From contig NZ_MKFI01000006.1 in assembly GCF_001982635.1 (NCBI RefSeq), forward strand, positions 355,113 through 419,112: DNA of 64,000 nt. Direction: 5' to 3'. A program made the translations under genes and the position numbers. Origin of the DNA: Bradyrhizobium mercantei (GTDB lineage: Bacteria > Pseudomonadota > Alphaproteobacteria > Rhizobiales > Xanthobacteraceae). The stretch's first letter is position 1, and each line of letters begins with the position of its first letter. The notes under the pieces are model-generated. The model saw nothing but the letters and a program-made list of their open reading frames with translations. It was not told the DNA's origin and searched no databases. Positions 1-10,800 of the stretch are shown piece by piece.

Positions 1-404
1 CCTGGATGGATCGCGAATGGAGCAGCCAGCCGCTGGCCGCTGACCAGACCGGTTGGGACTGGTTCTCATTGCATCTGCCCGGCGACGAGAAGCTGATGCT
101 GTACCGGCTGCGCCAGAAGGACGGCCGCGAGAACCTGTTCGGCAACTGGATCACGCCGGACGGCCGCTCGGCCGAGATCGCAGCCGCCGGCAACAGCATC
201 ACGCCGATCACAAGCAGCGAGATCGGCGGCCGCAAGCTGCCGACATCGTGGCGCGTGAACCTGCCCGCGCGCGGCCTTGCCATCGAGACCACGCCGCTCA
301 ATCCCAAGAGCTGGATGGGAACCAGCTTCCCCTATTGGGAAGGCCCGATCCGCTTTTCAGGCAGCCACGCCGGGTTAGGCTATCTTGAGATGACCGGATA
401 CTGA
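1..404 (+). CDS. Lipocalin-like (AttH/CrtC-type) secreted protein, C-terminal part
   Basis: The reading frame is open from the left edge of the window, so this is the end of a larger gene. The last ~133 residues are visible. They begin with W-MDREWSSQ and continue with WDWFSLHL and the YRLRQKDGR stretch, which I recognise from the C-terminal lipocalin-like half of the AttH / predicted secreted hydrolase family (related to carotenoid 1,2-hydratase). The first Met in the window (base 6) sits inside this conserved motif and is therefore unlikely to be the true start. Such proteins are usually exported and bind or alter hydrophobic ligands; the real substrate is unknown. They often sit beside LolCE-like ABC genes, which would lie outside the window. 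The family call is fairly sure; the function is not. Confidence 0.75.
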   Translation, partial: WMDREWSSQPLAADQTGWDWFSLHLPGDEKLMLYRLRQKDGRENLFGNWITPDGRSAEIAAAGNSITPITSSEIGGRKLPTSWRVNLPARGLAIETTPLNPKSWMGTSFPYWEGPIRFSGSHAGLGYLEMTGY

Positions 405-512
405 AACGCCGACAGAAGATCGGCGCCGCCAAGAATAGGTCCTGCTTGTCACACCGGGCGGCGCTGCCGCGTCATGACATCGGGGCCAATGGAATGAGAG
501 GAAACGCCGGAC

Positions 513-902
513 ATGTACCATTACACAGCCATCGTCACCTGCCTTGCGGTCGCGTTCTATTTCTTCACCACCACCCAGGTCGCGCGCGCCCGCGTCGCCT
601 ACGGCATCAAGCTGCCGGCGATTTCAGGCAATCCGGATTTCGAGCGCATCTTCCGCATCCAGATGAACACGCTGGAGTGGATGCCGATCTTCCTGCCGTC
701 GCTCTGGCTGTTCGCGATCTATATCGGCGACGCCGCGGCCGCAGTCATCGGCGCGATCTGGGTCGTCGGCCGCATCGTCTACTTCATCGGTTATCGCGAG
801 GCGGTGGCGAAACGCAGCCGAGGTTTTGGCATCCAGGCGACGGCCGCCATCATCTTGTGGGCCGGCGCGATCGGCGGCGCGGTGTGGCGGCTGGTGCATT
901 GA
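513..902 (+). CDS. MAPEG family membrane protein
   Basis: This 129-residue protein is almost entirely hydrophobic, with about four membrane segments. It carries the MAPEG-type pattern of an N-terminal helix followed by ARVAYGIKLPAISGNPDFER, then RIQMNTLEW in helix 2 and a GRIVYFIGY stretch in helix 3. The family (membrane-associated proteins in eicosanoid and glutathione metabolism) includes microsomal glutathione transferases. The bacterial members are small inner-membrane proteins whose substrates are mostly unknown, although glutathione conjugation or peroxidase activity is known for some. The ATG at 513 follows a GGAAACGCC stretch that can act as a weak ribosome binding site. It probably stands alone: 108 bases separate it from the preceding gene and a palindromic repeat follows it. 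Confidence 0.88.
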   Translation: MYHYTAIVTCLAVAFYFFTTTQVARARVAYGIKLPAISGNPDFERIFRIQMNTLEWMPIFLPSLWLFAIYIGDAAAAVIGAIWVVGRIVYFIGYREAVAKRSRGFGIQATAAIILWAGAIGGAVWRLVH

Positions 903-929
903 GGCCGAGACGCCGCCACAACCACCAAC

Positions 930-1050
930 GTCGTCCTGGCGAAAGCCAGGACCCATAACCACAGGGCGTGGTTATGGGCCATCTGACGGCCACAGCGTGG
1001 CGCAACAACATCCAGCCGGGGTAATGGGTCCTGGCTTTCGCCAGGACGAC
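930..1050. repeat. Palindromic intergenic repeat, family D copy 1
   Basis: Bases 930-955 and 1025-1050 form a perfect 26-base inverted repeat (left arm begins GTCGTCCTGGCGAAAGCC). Inside it, 952-962 and 968-978 form an 11-base stem (CCCATAACCAC / GTGGTTATGGG) around a five-base loop. The element lies between two convergent genes, so it may also stop transcription from both sides. A related copy with the same CCCATAACCAC core occurs at 29745-29889. Confidence 0.85.
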
Positions 1051-1058
1051 ACCACCGT

Positions 1059-2249
1059 TTACTTGGTCAGCGGGCAGCCGCTTTCCTTGGCGGTGAAGAA
1101 GGCCTTGTCGCCGGGCACCACGGCGAGCTGCTTGTAATAGTCCCACGGCTTCTTCGACTCCGAGGGCTTCTTGACCTCGAACAGATACATGTCGTGCACC
1201 ATGCGGCCGTTCGCGAGCACCTTGCCCTGCGCGAAGGCGTCGTCGACCGGCAGCTCCTTCAGCTTCTTCGTCACCGTGTCGGAGTCCTTGGTGCCGGCGG
1301 CCTTCACCGCTTTCAGATAGCTCAGCGTCGCTGAATAGGTGCCCGCCTGGATCATGTTCGGCATGCGGCCCGTGCGCTTGAAGAAGCGCTCGGAGAAGGC
1401 GCGCGTCTTGTCATCGCGATCCCAGTAGAAGCCCTCGGTCAGGACCAGCCCCTGTGCGGTCTCAAGTCCGAGACCATGCACGTCCGAAAGGACCATGAGC
1501 AGGCCGGCGAGCTTCTGACCGCCCTTCACGATACCGAATTCGGCCGCCTGCTTGATCGAATTGACCGTGTCGAGACCGGCATTGGCGAGCCCGATGACCT
1601 TGGCCTTCGAGCTCTGCGCCTGCAGCAGGAAAGAGGAGAAGTCCGACGAGTTGAGCGGCACGCGAACCGAGCCCAATACCTTACCGCCACTCTCTTTCAC
1701 GATTTCGCTGGTGTCCTTTTCCAGCGCATAGCCGAAGGCATAGTCGGCGGTCAGGAAGAACCAGGTATCGCCGCCGGCGTGCACCAGCGCGCTGCCGGTG
1801 CCGACGGCGAGTGCGCGGGTGTCAAACGCCCAATGGAAGCCGTAGGGCGTGCAGGCATCGCCGGTGATGCGCGAGGTCGCTGCACCCACGACGATGTCGA
1901 TCTTCTTCTTCTCGTTGGACAGTTCCTGCACCGCGAGCGCGACCGAAGACGTCGTCAGCTCGGTGATCATGTCGACGCCCTCGGTGTCGTACCAGCGACG
2001 GGCAATCGCGGTCGCAAGGTCCGGCTTGTTCTGATGGTCGGCGGTGATCATCTCGATCTTCTGGCCGAGCACCTCGCCGCCGAAATCCTCGATCGCCATC
2101 CTGGCGGCTTCGACCGAGTACTTTCCGCCGTAGTCCGCGTAGACGCCCGACTGATCGTTCAGGATGCCGATCTTGACGCCCTGGGCCATCGCCGGCGCCG
2201 CAAGCATCAGGCTGCACGCCGCGACGGCGGCCAAAAATCCCGACTTCAT
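1059..2249 (-). CDS. ABC transporter substrate-binding protein (LivK/branched-chain amino acid type)
   Basis: This 396-residue protein has a clear signal peptide (basic start, hydrophobic core, cleavage near PAMAQG) and then the type 1 periplasmic-binding fold opening KIGILNDQSGVYADYGG. It belongs to the Leu/Ile/Val-binding-like family (Peripla_BP_6), which in rhizobia binds amino acids, amides or aromatic and organic acids. The ATG at 2249 is preceded on the reverse strand by GGGAGAG at a good distance. No permease or ATPase genes flank it here, so it is an orphan receptor whose membrane partners must be elsewhere. The ligand cannot be predicted. The chain is of usual length and appears intact. 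Confidence 0.92.
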   Translation of the reverse strand: MKSGFLAAVAACSLMLAAPAMAQGVKIGILNDQSGVYADYGGKYSVEAARMAIEDFGGEVLGQKIEMITADHQNKPDLATAIARRWYDTEGVDMITELTTSSVALAVQELSNEKKKIDIVVGAATSRITGDACTPYGFHWAFDTRALAVGTGSALVHAGGDTWFFLTADYAFGYALEKDTSEIVKESGGKVLGSVRVPLNSSDFSSFLLQAQSSKAKVIGLANAGLDTVNSIKQAAEFGIVKGGQKLAGLLMVLSDVHGLGLETAQGLVLTEGFYWDRDDKTRAFSERFFKRTGRMPNMIQAGTYSATLSYLKAVKAAGTKDSDTVTKKLKELPVDDAFAQGKVLANGRMVHDMYLFEVKKPSESKKPWDYYKQLAVVPGDKAFFTAKESGCPLTK

Positions 2250-2388
2250 CTTTATGCTCTCCCAGCAGTTTCTATCAGGAAAAATCGGCGCGACATTATT
2301 TTATAACCCCGCGCCTGCCCATCGATTTCCGTCTTTGTCCGATCAGCCAAAAGTATGGGCTCGACGTCGGCGCGCGCTTATAGCTCCC

Positions 2389-2522
2389 CGTCACCCCCGC
2401 GCAAAGGCTTCGCCTTTGTCGCTGGAGGAGCGCGGAACGCGCGTCTCGAAGGGTCGACGGCCCGGCTGGTGGGCCGTGCATCCTTCGAGACGCCTGCTTC
2501 GCAGGCTCCTCAGGATGACGGA
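2389..2522. repeat. Palindromic intergenic repeat, family A copy 1
   Basis: The element has CGTCTCGAAGG at 2442-2452 and its exact reverse complement at 2482-2492, with further pairing outward (GGAGGAGCGCG... against ...GGCTCCTCAGGATGACGG). Related copies lie at 23786-23920 and 44934-45040. It fills most of the 306-base gap between the divergently placed 5' end of the binding-protein gene and the 3' end of the efflux operon. Confidence 0.85.
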
Positions 2523-2555
2523 GAAAGAGCAACCGCCGCGGAATGCCGGTCGCCA

Positions 2556-5500
2556 CTACCCCGCCACGGCCGCCGGTTCCTTCGGCTTGCCCTCGTTCTT
2601 TCCTTCCGCGAGGTTGCGCACCACCATGTAGAAGATCGGCGTGAAGACCAGGCCGAACAGGGTGACGCCGAGCATGCCGAAGAACACGGCGACGCCTACC
2701 GCCTGACGCATCTCCGAGCCCGAGCCGGTCGACACCACCAGCGGCAGCACGCCGAGGATGAAGGCGAACGACGTCATCAGGATCGGCCGCAGGCGCAGCC
2801 GGCAGGCCTCGATCACCGCCTCCAGCCGCGGCCGGCCCTCGAGCTCGATGTCGCGCGCGAACTCGACGATCAGGATCGCGTTCTTGGCGGCCAGTCCTAC
2901 CAGCACCACGAAGCCGATCTGGGTCAGGATGTTGACGTCCTGGCCCATGATGCGCACGCCGATCGTCGCCGCGAACAGGCACATCGGCACGATCAGGATC
3001 ACCGCGAACGGCAGTGTCCAGCTGCCATATTGCGCGGCGAGCACGAGATAGACGAACAGCACGCAGATCGGGAACACGTAGATGCCGGCATTGCCACCGG
3101 TCACCTGCTGATAGGACAGATCGGTCCATTCGAACGAGAAGCCGCTGGGCAAGGTTTCGTCGGCGAGCTTCTTGATGGTGTTGAGCGCCGTCGTCGAGCT
3201 GACGCCCGGCGCGGGCTCACCCTGAAGTTCGGACGCCGAGTAGAGATTGTAACGCGCGACCCGGTCGGGTCCCGAGACGTCCTTGAAGTCCACGATGCTG
3301 CCGAGCATCACCATGTCGCCGGCGGCGTTGCGGGTGCGCAGTCGCGACAGATCGGGGGTGTCTTTACGGAACGGCAGGTCTGCCTGCGCGGTGACGTGAT
3401 AGGTGCGGCCGAACAGGTTGAAGTCGTTGACGTAGGTCGAGCCGAAATAGGTCTGGATCGTATCGTTAATGTTGGCGATCGGCACCCCGAGCTTCTGCGC
3501 CTTGACGCGATCGATGTCGACGAACAGCTGCGGCGTGTTCGCCGAGTACGGCGAGAACACCGAGGTCAGGCTCGGCGACTTGCGGGCGGCCTGCACCAGC
3601 TCGTCGGTTGCGGCTGCCAGCAGTTCCGGTCCACGCCCCTGTCGATCCTGGACGCGGATGGTGAAGCCGCCACCGGTGCCGATGCCGGGCACGGCCGGCG
3701 GCGGAATGACGATGATGAAGGCGCCCTGGATCACCGACAGCCGCTTGCGCAGGTCGGCCGTGATCGCGGTCGCCGTCAGCCCCTTCTTCAGCCGCGCCTC
3801 CGGCTCGTCGAACACCGGGAACAGCGCCGCGGCATTGCCTGCCTGGGTGCGCGTCGCGCCGGAGAAGCCGGCGAACGCCGCGACCCGAACGATGCCGGGC
3901 GTATCGAGCGCAATCCGCTCGATCTCGCGCACCACGGCCGTGGTCCGCGCCAGCGACGCGGCGCCCGGCAGCTGCGCCGAGATGATGACGTAACCGCGAT
4001 CCTGCGCCGGGATGAAGCCCTGCGAGGTGGTCGCAAGCAGCCAGCCGGCGCTGCCGATCAGCGCAAGGTAGATCACGACCATCACGACCGTGTGCCGGAT
4101 CACGAAGTCGGCCACACCAGCATAGCCGTGGGCCAGCCGGTCGAACACGCGGTTGAACAGCGCGGTGAAGCTGTCCCAGCCGCGCGCGATGATGTTCCAG
4201 CGTGCCGGCGGACGCTTCTCCTCATGCGGCACCAGGATCTGCGAGGCCAACGCCGGCGACAGCGTCAGCGAGCAGAAGCAGGAGATCGCGGTCGCGACCG
4301 CGATCGTCACGGCGAATTGCTGGAAGAACTGTCCGGAGATGCCGCCGAGGAACGCGGTCGGCACGAACACCGCGCACAGCACCAGCGCGATCGAGACCAA
4401 CGCGCCGCCGACCTCCTCCATGGTCTTGAGCGCGGCGTCGCGCCTGGACATGCCGTGCTCGAGATGCCGCTCGACATTCTCGACCACCACGATGGCGTCG
4501 TCGACCACGATGCCGACTGCGAGCACGAGGCCGAACAAGGTCAGATTGTTGATCGAGAAGCCGAGCGCGGCCATCACCGCGAAGGTGCCGACCAGCGACA
4601 CCGGGATCGCGATGATCGGGATGATCGCAGGCCGCCAGCCCTGCAGGAACACCAGCACCACGATGACGACCAGCGCCATCGCCTCGTAGATGGTCTTGAT
4701 CAGCTCATGCACCGACTGGGCGATGAATTCGGTCGGGTTGTAGCCGATATTGTAGTCGAGCCCCTTCGGGAAGCTCGCCTTCATCCGCTCCATCGCGTCG
4801 GAGATACTCTTGGCGGTGGCGAGCGCGTTCGATCCGGGCCGCTGCGTCACCAGCAGCGCGACGGCGGATTTGCGCAGCAGGAAGCTGTTGGTGGCATAGG
4901 ACAGCGCACCGAGTTCGACGCGCGCGACGTCACGCAGGCGCACGGTGCGGCCGTCGGAACCGGCCTTCACCACGATGTCCTCGAACTGCCTGATGTCCTT
5001 GAGGCGGCCGGTGAAGACGAGGTTGGGCTGGAATGCGCGATCGGCGATCGGCGGCTCGGCGATCTGGCCGCCGGCAATCTGCAGGTTCTGCGCCCGGATC
5101 GCCGCCAGCACTTCGCCCGAGGTCAGGCCGAGATTGGCGATCCTGTCCGGATCGAGCCACAGCCGCATCGAATAATCGCGGGCGCCGAACATCTGGATGT
5201 CACCGACGCCGTCGAGCCGCAGCAGCTGGTCACGGACCTGGAGCAGCGCATAGTTGGAAATATAGAGCTGGTCGAACGTGTCGTCGGGCGACAGCATGAA
5301 CACGACCATCAGGATGTCGGGCGAGTTCTTGCGCGTGGTCACGCCGTTGCGCTGCACCTCTTCGGGCAGTCGGGGCTGCGCGATCGCGACGCGGTTCTGC
5401 ACCAGCACCTGGGCCTTGTCGAGGTCGGTGCCGAGCTTGAAGGTCGCGGTGATGGTGAGCTGGCCGTTCGAGGTCGCCTGGCTGTAGAGATACAGCATGT

Positions 5501-5726
5501 CCTCGACGCCGTTGATCTCCTGCTCGATCGGAGCGGCGACGGTGTCGGACACGGTCTGCGCCGAGGCGCCCGGATATTGCGTGGTGACGACGACAGTCGG
5601 CGGCACCACTTGCGGATATTCCGAGACCGGCAGCGTCGGATAGGCGATCGCGCCGACAATCAGCAGCACGATCGACAGCACCATCGCGAGAATGGGCTGG
5701 TTGATGGAAAGCCTGCCGAGATTCAT
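2556..5726 (-). CDS. RND multidrug efflux permease (HAE1/AcrB-MexF type)
   Basis: This is a full-length (1056-residue) resistance-nodulation-division inner-membrane pump. It begins with the conserved cytoplasmic start and first helix (ISINQPILAMVLSIVLLIVG), then the porter domain (LPVSEYPQVVPPTVVVTTQYPGA). A central membrane block contains the proton-relay helix (VGIVVDDAIVVVENVERH), and the second half is a duplicate of the first. It would use the proton gradient to expel hydrophobic compounds or drugs through a trimer linked to an adaptor and an outer-membrane channel. Its ATG overlaps the TGA of the upstream adaptor by four bases (ATGA), so the two are translationally coupled. No TolC-type channel gene is adjacent. 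The sequence resembles BepE/MexF-like pumps; the substrate is unknown. Confidence 0.96.
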   Translation of the reverse strand: MNLGRLSINQPILAMVLSIVLLIVGAIAYPTLPVSEYPQVVPPTVVVTTQYPGASAQTVSDTVAAPIEQEINGVEDMLYLYSQATSNGQLTITATFKLGTDLDKAQVLVQNRVAIAQPRLPEEVQRNGVTTRKNSPDILMVVFMLSPDDTFDQLYISNYALLQVRDQLLRLDGVGDIQMFGARDYSMRLWLDPDRIANLGLTSGEVLAAIRAQNLQIAGGQIAEPPIADRAFQPNLVFTGRLKDIRQFEDIVVKAGSDGRTVRLRDVARVELGALSYATNSFLLRKSAVALLVTQRPGSNALATAKSISDAMERMKASFPKGLDYNIGYNPTEFIAQSVHELIKTIYEAMALVVIVVLVFLQGWRPAIIPIIAIPVSLVGTFAVMAALGFSINNLTLFGLVLAVGIVVDDAIVVVENVERHLEHGMSRRDAALKTMEEVGGALVSIALVLCAVFVPTAFLGGISGQFFQQFAVTIAVATAISCFCSLTLSPALASQILVPHEEKRPPARWNIIARGWDSFTALFNRVFDRLAHGYAGVADFVIRHTVVMVVIYLALIGSAGWLLATTSQGFIPAQDRGYVIISAQLPGAASLARTTAVVREIERIALDTPGIVRVAAFAGFSGATRTQAGNAAALFPVFDEPEARLKKGLTATAITADLRKRLSVIQGAFIIVIPPPAVPGIGTGGGFTIRVQDRQGRGPELLAAATDELVQAARKSPSLTSVFSPYSANTPQLFVDIDRVKAQKLGVPIANINDTIQTYFGSTYVNDFNLFGRTYHVTAQADLPFRKDTPDLSRLRTRNAAGDMVMLGSIVDFKDVSGPDRVARYNLYSASELQGEPAPGVSSTTALNTIKKLADETLPSGFSFEWTDLSYQQVTGGNAGIYVFPICVLFVYLVLAAQYGSWTLPFAVILIVPMCLFAATIGVRIMGQDVNILTQIGFVVLVGLAAKNAILIVEFARDIELEGRPRLEAVIEACRLRLRPILMTSFAFILGVLPLVVSTGSGSEMRQAVGVAVFFGMLGVTLFGLVFTPIFYMVVRNLAEGKNEGKPKEPAAVAG

Positions 5727-7063
5727 GGCTTCGCACCTGCCGCCGGCTTGGCAGCTTCCGCGGGCTTGTCGCCTGCGGCGGGCTTATCGCCTGCCGCTGG
5801 CTTGGCATCCGCCGGAGCTTTATCGCCTGCCGGGGCCTGCGCCATCTTCGGCGTTACCTTGGCGCCGACGCGGGCGCGTTGCAGCCCGTCGACGATCACA
5901 TGGTCCTCCGGCTTGAGGCCTTCGCGGATCACGCGCAGGCCCTCATCGAGCGGCCCGAGCGTGACTGCCCTGGCTTCCACCGTGTTGTCGTCCTTGACCA
6001 CGAACACGATCTTGCGCGACTGGTCGGTGGCGATGGCGCTGTCCGGGATCAGCAGCGCCTCATAGGGCGAGGAGCCGATGATACGGACCCGGCCGAACTG
6101 GCCGGGCAGGATCGAAAGATCGTGGTTCGGGATCACGGCGCGGCTGCGCAGGGTCGCGGTGGAGACGTCGAGGCGGTTGTCGAGGAAGTCCATCTTGCCT
6201 TCATGCGAAGGCTTGGTCTCGCCGGTCAGCGCCACCTGCACCGGATTGGCGGTGTCGCGCGAGCTCGGCCGTCTGCCCTCGAACCACAGCTTGCTGTTGC
6301 GCTGATAGGTCGACTCGTCGACGTCGAAATAGATGTAGATCGGGTCGAGCGAGACGATCGAGGTCAGGAGCGTCGCACCGCCCTCACTGCCCTGCACCAG
6401 ATTGCCCGGCGTCACCAGATGCCGGCTGACGCGGCCGGTGATCGGCGCCAGCACGTGGGTGAACTCGACGTTGAGCTGCGCGGCCTTCAGCGTGCCCTCG
6501 GCCTGCGTCTCGGCGGCGCGCGCCGCCTGCAACGCCTGGCGGCGCTGGTCGACCACCTGCTCCGAGACCGCGCTGGTCTGCACCAGGTTCAGCCCGCGCT
6601 CGAGGTCACGCTTGGCAAGCTCGCCCTTGGCGCGCGCGTCGGCGAGCTGGCCCTCGGCCTGCAGCACCACCGCCTCGAACGGCCGCGGGTCGATGATGTA
6701 AAGCAGGTCGCCGGCGTGGACGATCGCACCATCCTTGAACTCGACACTGTTGACGAAGCCGCCGACGCGGGCACGGACCTGAACCTCCTCGATCGCCTCG
6801 AAGCGGCCGGTGAATTCGTCCCAGTCGGTGACGGTGCGCTTGACCGGCTGCGCGACCGTCACGGGCGGCGCCGGCGGCGCGGCCTGCGATTGCGCGCTCT
6901 TCTCGCCGCAGCCGCCGAGCGTCAGCGCGGCCAATAGCCCGATCGGCGCGAGGACGCGCCAAGGGCCGAGCGAGGCATGGCGGCGAAGCGAATGACGCTC
7001 GACGCTGGTGATCGAAGCCGGACGCTCCGTTCTGTCAATCGAACTCAATTCCCTCTCCCCCAA
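5723..7063 (-). CDS. RND efflux periplasmic adaptor lipoprotein (membrane fusion protein)
   Basis: This 446-residue adaptor has a cytoplasmic lead, a hydrophobic segment and a lipobox (LTLGGC) near residue 52, so it should be a lipoprotein anchored in the inner membrane. The HlyD/AcrA pattern follows: a barrel-sandwich half (RVGGFVNSVEFKDG), a long helical hairpin rich in Ala/Gln/Glu, then ITGRVSRHLVTPGNLV. The C-terminus is an unusual Ala-Pro-Lys-Asp tail with near-repeats of AAGDKP, about 35 residues long. The first gene of a two-gene operon, it overlaps the pump gene by ATGA. The ATG at 7063 is followed by a long N-terminal lead; a later start is possible, but the lipobox fixes the export signal. 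It joins the pump to an outer-membrane channel encoded elsewhere. Confidence 0.94.
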   Translation of the reverse strand: MGERELSSIDRTERPASITSVERHSLRRHASLGPWRVLAPIGLLAALTLGGCGEKSAQSQAAPPAPPVTVAQPVKRTVTDWDEFTGRFEAIEEVQVRARVGGFVNSVEFKDGAIVHAGDLLYIIDPRPFEAVVLQAEGQLADARAKGELAKRDLERGLNLVQTSAVSEQVVDQRRQALQAARAAETQAEGTLKAAQLNVEFTHVLAPITGRVSRHLVTPGNLVQGSEGGATLLTSIVSLDPIYIYFDVDESTYQRNSKLWFEGRRPSSRDTANPVQVALTGETKPSHEGKMDFLDNRLDVSTATLRSRAVIPNHDLSILPGQFGRVRIIGSSPYEALLIPDSAIATDQSRKIVFVVKDDNTVEARAVTLGPLDEGLRVIREGLKPEDHVIVDGLQRARVGAKVTPKMAQAPAGDKAPADAKPAAGDKPAAGDKPAEAAKPAAGAKP

Positions 7064-7812
7064 AAACTACGACGCACGCCGACCAAGCAGGGCTACGAAA
7101 GTCGCAATTGAAATTGCAGTGATTCATCGCGGGTGCACCGCCGTGATGTCGCGGCAGCGGACGTCACAGATGTAGCCGCCACCCAGTCTGTTCAAGATGG
7201 CGGCCGGATCAAGCAAATAGTTTTGTAGTCTGAAAGCCTTACGACGCATTCGCGAAGCCGTGACGACGAAAAGGGACAGTTTGGCTGGCCTTTCGACGGA
7301 GCAAGATCACAGACGAATCACTTGAATCAATTACAGGGCGAATTCACTTCACAGATTCGTCACACAACGTCCGATGCTACTTTCGGCGAAGAAACCGTCG
7401 AGTTGCAGATCGCGAAAACCAGCCGGGTTGCTGCACTCTACCTCCCGCTGCACTGGGCAGAATCAAGGTTAACACTGCGATTGTCATCCGGACACACATT
7501 GACACTCGGAAATATCGCCAATACGGTCATGGTTGCCAAACCGTAAAATTTTTTGGCCGCCGCATATTTCTCGAACATTCATTGGGTTTCAGTCGCGGCG
7601 TGAGTGAGTGAAAGCGACTACGTAAATGGCAAGCGCATTTGATCTTGCTGCTGACAAGGCGCCGCGGACATCGCGGCTTTCTCGAATTGCGGACGACCCG
7701 GTGCGATCTCAGGTCGCAGGGTGTCAACTTCAACGTGTGAACCGCTTCACACCTGATCATACCCAACAATTCTAATTATTGATCGGCTTCCACGCCGGTC
7801 GCAGGAGTGCTC
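7064..7812. other. Long non-coding leader region between the efflux operon and the giant surface protein
   Basis: About 750 bases between divergent genes are less GC-rich than the surroundings. I see no convincing gene. A possible sigma70-type promoter is TTGACA at 7499-7504 with TACGGT at 7522-7527 (only 3 of 6 matches in the second box). The final bases before the giant gene are AT-rich (around 7768-7790) with a GATCA...TGATC inverted pair. A gap this long in front of a surface-protein gene suggests several regulator sites, but none can be named. Confidence 0.4.
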
Positions 7813-10800
7813 ATGACGACCATACCTGCTTATACAATCGGTGGTTTAACCCGCCCCGAACTTCATCTCGATCCGACCGGTCATATCATCCTCGATCCGG
7901 CGGCTCAGTCGTTCGCTGACACGTATGGTCTGCAATATCTCTACCTCGGCTGCCCTCCCGGCACGCTGTGGCCGCCGATCCCGGGCTTCCTGTCGCCGCC
8001 GACCGATACCAATTCCGGCGCCAATACCGTGGTTGAAGGCGCCGCCGCCAATACCTCGGTCGGCCTCACGGCGCATGCCGACAGCCTGATCGGACTTCCG
8101 GTCACCTATTCGCTAGTGTCCGATTCTTCCAATGGCGGCTTCAAGGTCGACCCGAATACCGGCGTGGTGTCGGTTGCCAATCCCGCCAAGGTCGACTTCG
8201 AGAGCTCCGGCGGCAGCTACGTCGTCAATGTGCAGGCGACCGACGGCATCTTCGTCTCGTCGCAGACCTTCACCATCGCGGTGAGCAATGCGCCGCCCTC
8301 GACGCCGACCGACAGCAACGCCGCCGCCAATGCCGTCAACGAAGGCGCCGCGGTCAACACCCTGGTCGGCATCACCGCATCGTCGGCCGACGTCAACGGT
8401 CCCGGCGTCACCTATTCGCTGACATCGGATTCCTCCAACGGCGGCTTCAAGATCGACCCCACCACCGGCGTCGTGACCGTTGCCGATTCCACCAAGGTCG
8501 ATTTCGAATCCGCGCCGGGCCACGCCTACAGCATCACCGTGCAGGCCAGCGACGGCCATGGCGGCGTCAGCTCGCAGAGCTTCACCATCAACGTCAACGA
8601 CGTTCCGATCTCGACGCCGGTCGACGCCAATCCCGCCGCCAACAGCGTCGTCGAGGGCGCCGCCGCCAACACGCTGGTCGGCATCACCGCCTCGGCGGTC
8701 GATCCGAACGGTCCCCCGACCACCTACTCGCTGGCCGGCGACACCTCGGTCGGCGGCTTCAAGATCGATCCCAACACCGGCGTCGTCTCGGTGGCCGATC
8801 CGACCAAGCTCGACTACGAGAGCGCGCCGGGCCACGCCTACACCATCACCGTGCACGCAACGAGCGGCGCGACGACGACGTCGCAGACCTTCACCATCGG
8901 CGTCACCGACGCGCCGCCGTCGGCGCCCACCGACACCGACGCCACCACCAATTCGGTGGTCGAAGGCGCGGCCATCGGCACCGTCGTCGGCGTCACCGCG
9001 CATTCGACCGACATCAATGGCGGCCCCGTCACCTATTCACTGATTGGCGATGCTCACGGCTTCACCATCAATGCCGCGACCGGTGTCATCAGCGTCGCCG
9101 ACCCCACCAAGATCGATTATGAAACCTCCGGACCGGGCCATGCCTACACCATCACGGCGCAGGCCAGCGACGGCACGCTGACGAGCACGCAGACCTTCAC
9201 GATCGGCGTCACCGACGTCGCGCCGTCGACGCCGGTCGACGTCAACGCCGCCGCCAACAGCGTCGTCGAAGGCGCGGCCGCCGGCACCGCCGTCGGCATT
9301 ACCGCGTCGTCGACCGACGTCAACGGTCCGGCCGTGATCTGGTCGCTGACCTCCGACAGCTCGCTCGGCGGCTTCGGCATCGATCCCAATACCGGCGTCA
9401 TCACCGTCGCCGACCCCACGAAGATCGACTACGAGGGCAGCGGCCCGACCCATTCCTACACGGTGACCGCGCAGGCCAGCGACGGTGCGGGCGGCACCAG
9501 CACGCAGAGCTTCACCATCGCCGTCAACGACGCTCCGCCGTCGGCGCCGGTCGACACCGACTCCACCGTCAATGCCGTCGTGGAAGGCGCGGCCGCCGGC
9601 ACCACGGTCGGCATCACCGCGTCGTCAACCGACGTCAACGGCCCGCCTGTCACCTGGACACTGATCGGCGACACCTCGGTCGGCGGCTTCACGATCAACT
9701 CCACCACCGGCGTCATCAGCGTCGCCGACCCGACCAAGATCGACTACGAGACCAGCGGCCCCGGCCATTCCTACACGGTGACCGCACAGGCCAGCGACGG
9801 CCTGCAAGCCAGCTCGCAGACCTTCACCATCGCGGTCACCGACGTCGCCCCCTCCACCCCCGTCGACACCGACGTGGCCATCAACACTGTCGTCGAAGGC
9901 GCGGCTGCGGGCAGCACGGTCGGCATCACCGCGTCATCGACCGACGTCAACGGCCCGGCCGTGACCTGGTCGCTGGTCGGCGACAGTCACGGCTTCACCA
10001 TCAATGCCACGACCGGCGTCGTCACCGTCGCCGATCCGAGCCAGATCGATTACGAGAGCTCCGGCCCGGGCCACGCCTACACCATCACCGCGCAGGCCAG
10101 CGACGGCACGCTGGCGAGCACGCAGGCCTTCACCATCGACGTCACCAACGCCCCGCCGTCGACCCCGATCGACAACGATGTCACCGCCAACACCGTCGTC
10201 GAAGGCGCGGCCATCGGCACCACGGTTGGCGTCACCGCGCTCGCGACCGACCCCGGCGGCTCGGCCGTCACCTGGTCGCTGACCGGCGACAGCTCGCTCG
10301 GCGGCTTCGGCATCGACGCCAATACCGGGGTCATCACCGTCGTCGATCCCACCAAGCTCAATTACGAGAGCAGCGGCCCGACCCATTCCTATACGGTGAT
10401 CGCGCAGGCCAGCGACGGCGCCGGCGGCACCAGCTCGCAAAGCTTCACCATCGCGGTGACCGACGCTCCGCCGTCGACGCCGGTCGATACCGACCTCAGC
10501 GCCAACACGGTCGTCGAAGGCGCGGCAATCGGCACCACCGTCGGCGTCACCGCGAGCTCGATCGACGTCAACGGCCCGCCCGTCACCTGGTCGCTGACCG
10601 GCGATGCTCACGGCTTCGCCATCGATCCGAACACCGGCGTCATCACCGTCGCCGATCCCACCAAGATCGACTACGAGACCTCCGGCCCCGGCCACGCCTA
10701 CACCATCACGGCGCAGGCCGACGACGGAGCGGGCGGCACCAGCTCGCAGACCTTCACCATCGCCGTCACCGATGTTGCGCCCTCGACCCCGGTCGACAGC

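Noticed and set aside
2355..6065. A 1236-codon open frame on the + strand across the efflux genes
   Set aside because: It is antisense to two clear RND genes and its product is Arg/His/Asp-rich low-complexity sequence, typical of GC-rich shadow frames.
7322..7546. 74-codon TTG-start frame in the long leader region
   Set aside because: No ribosome binding site, no domain, and a rare start; more likely part of the control region.
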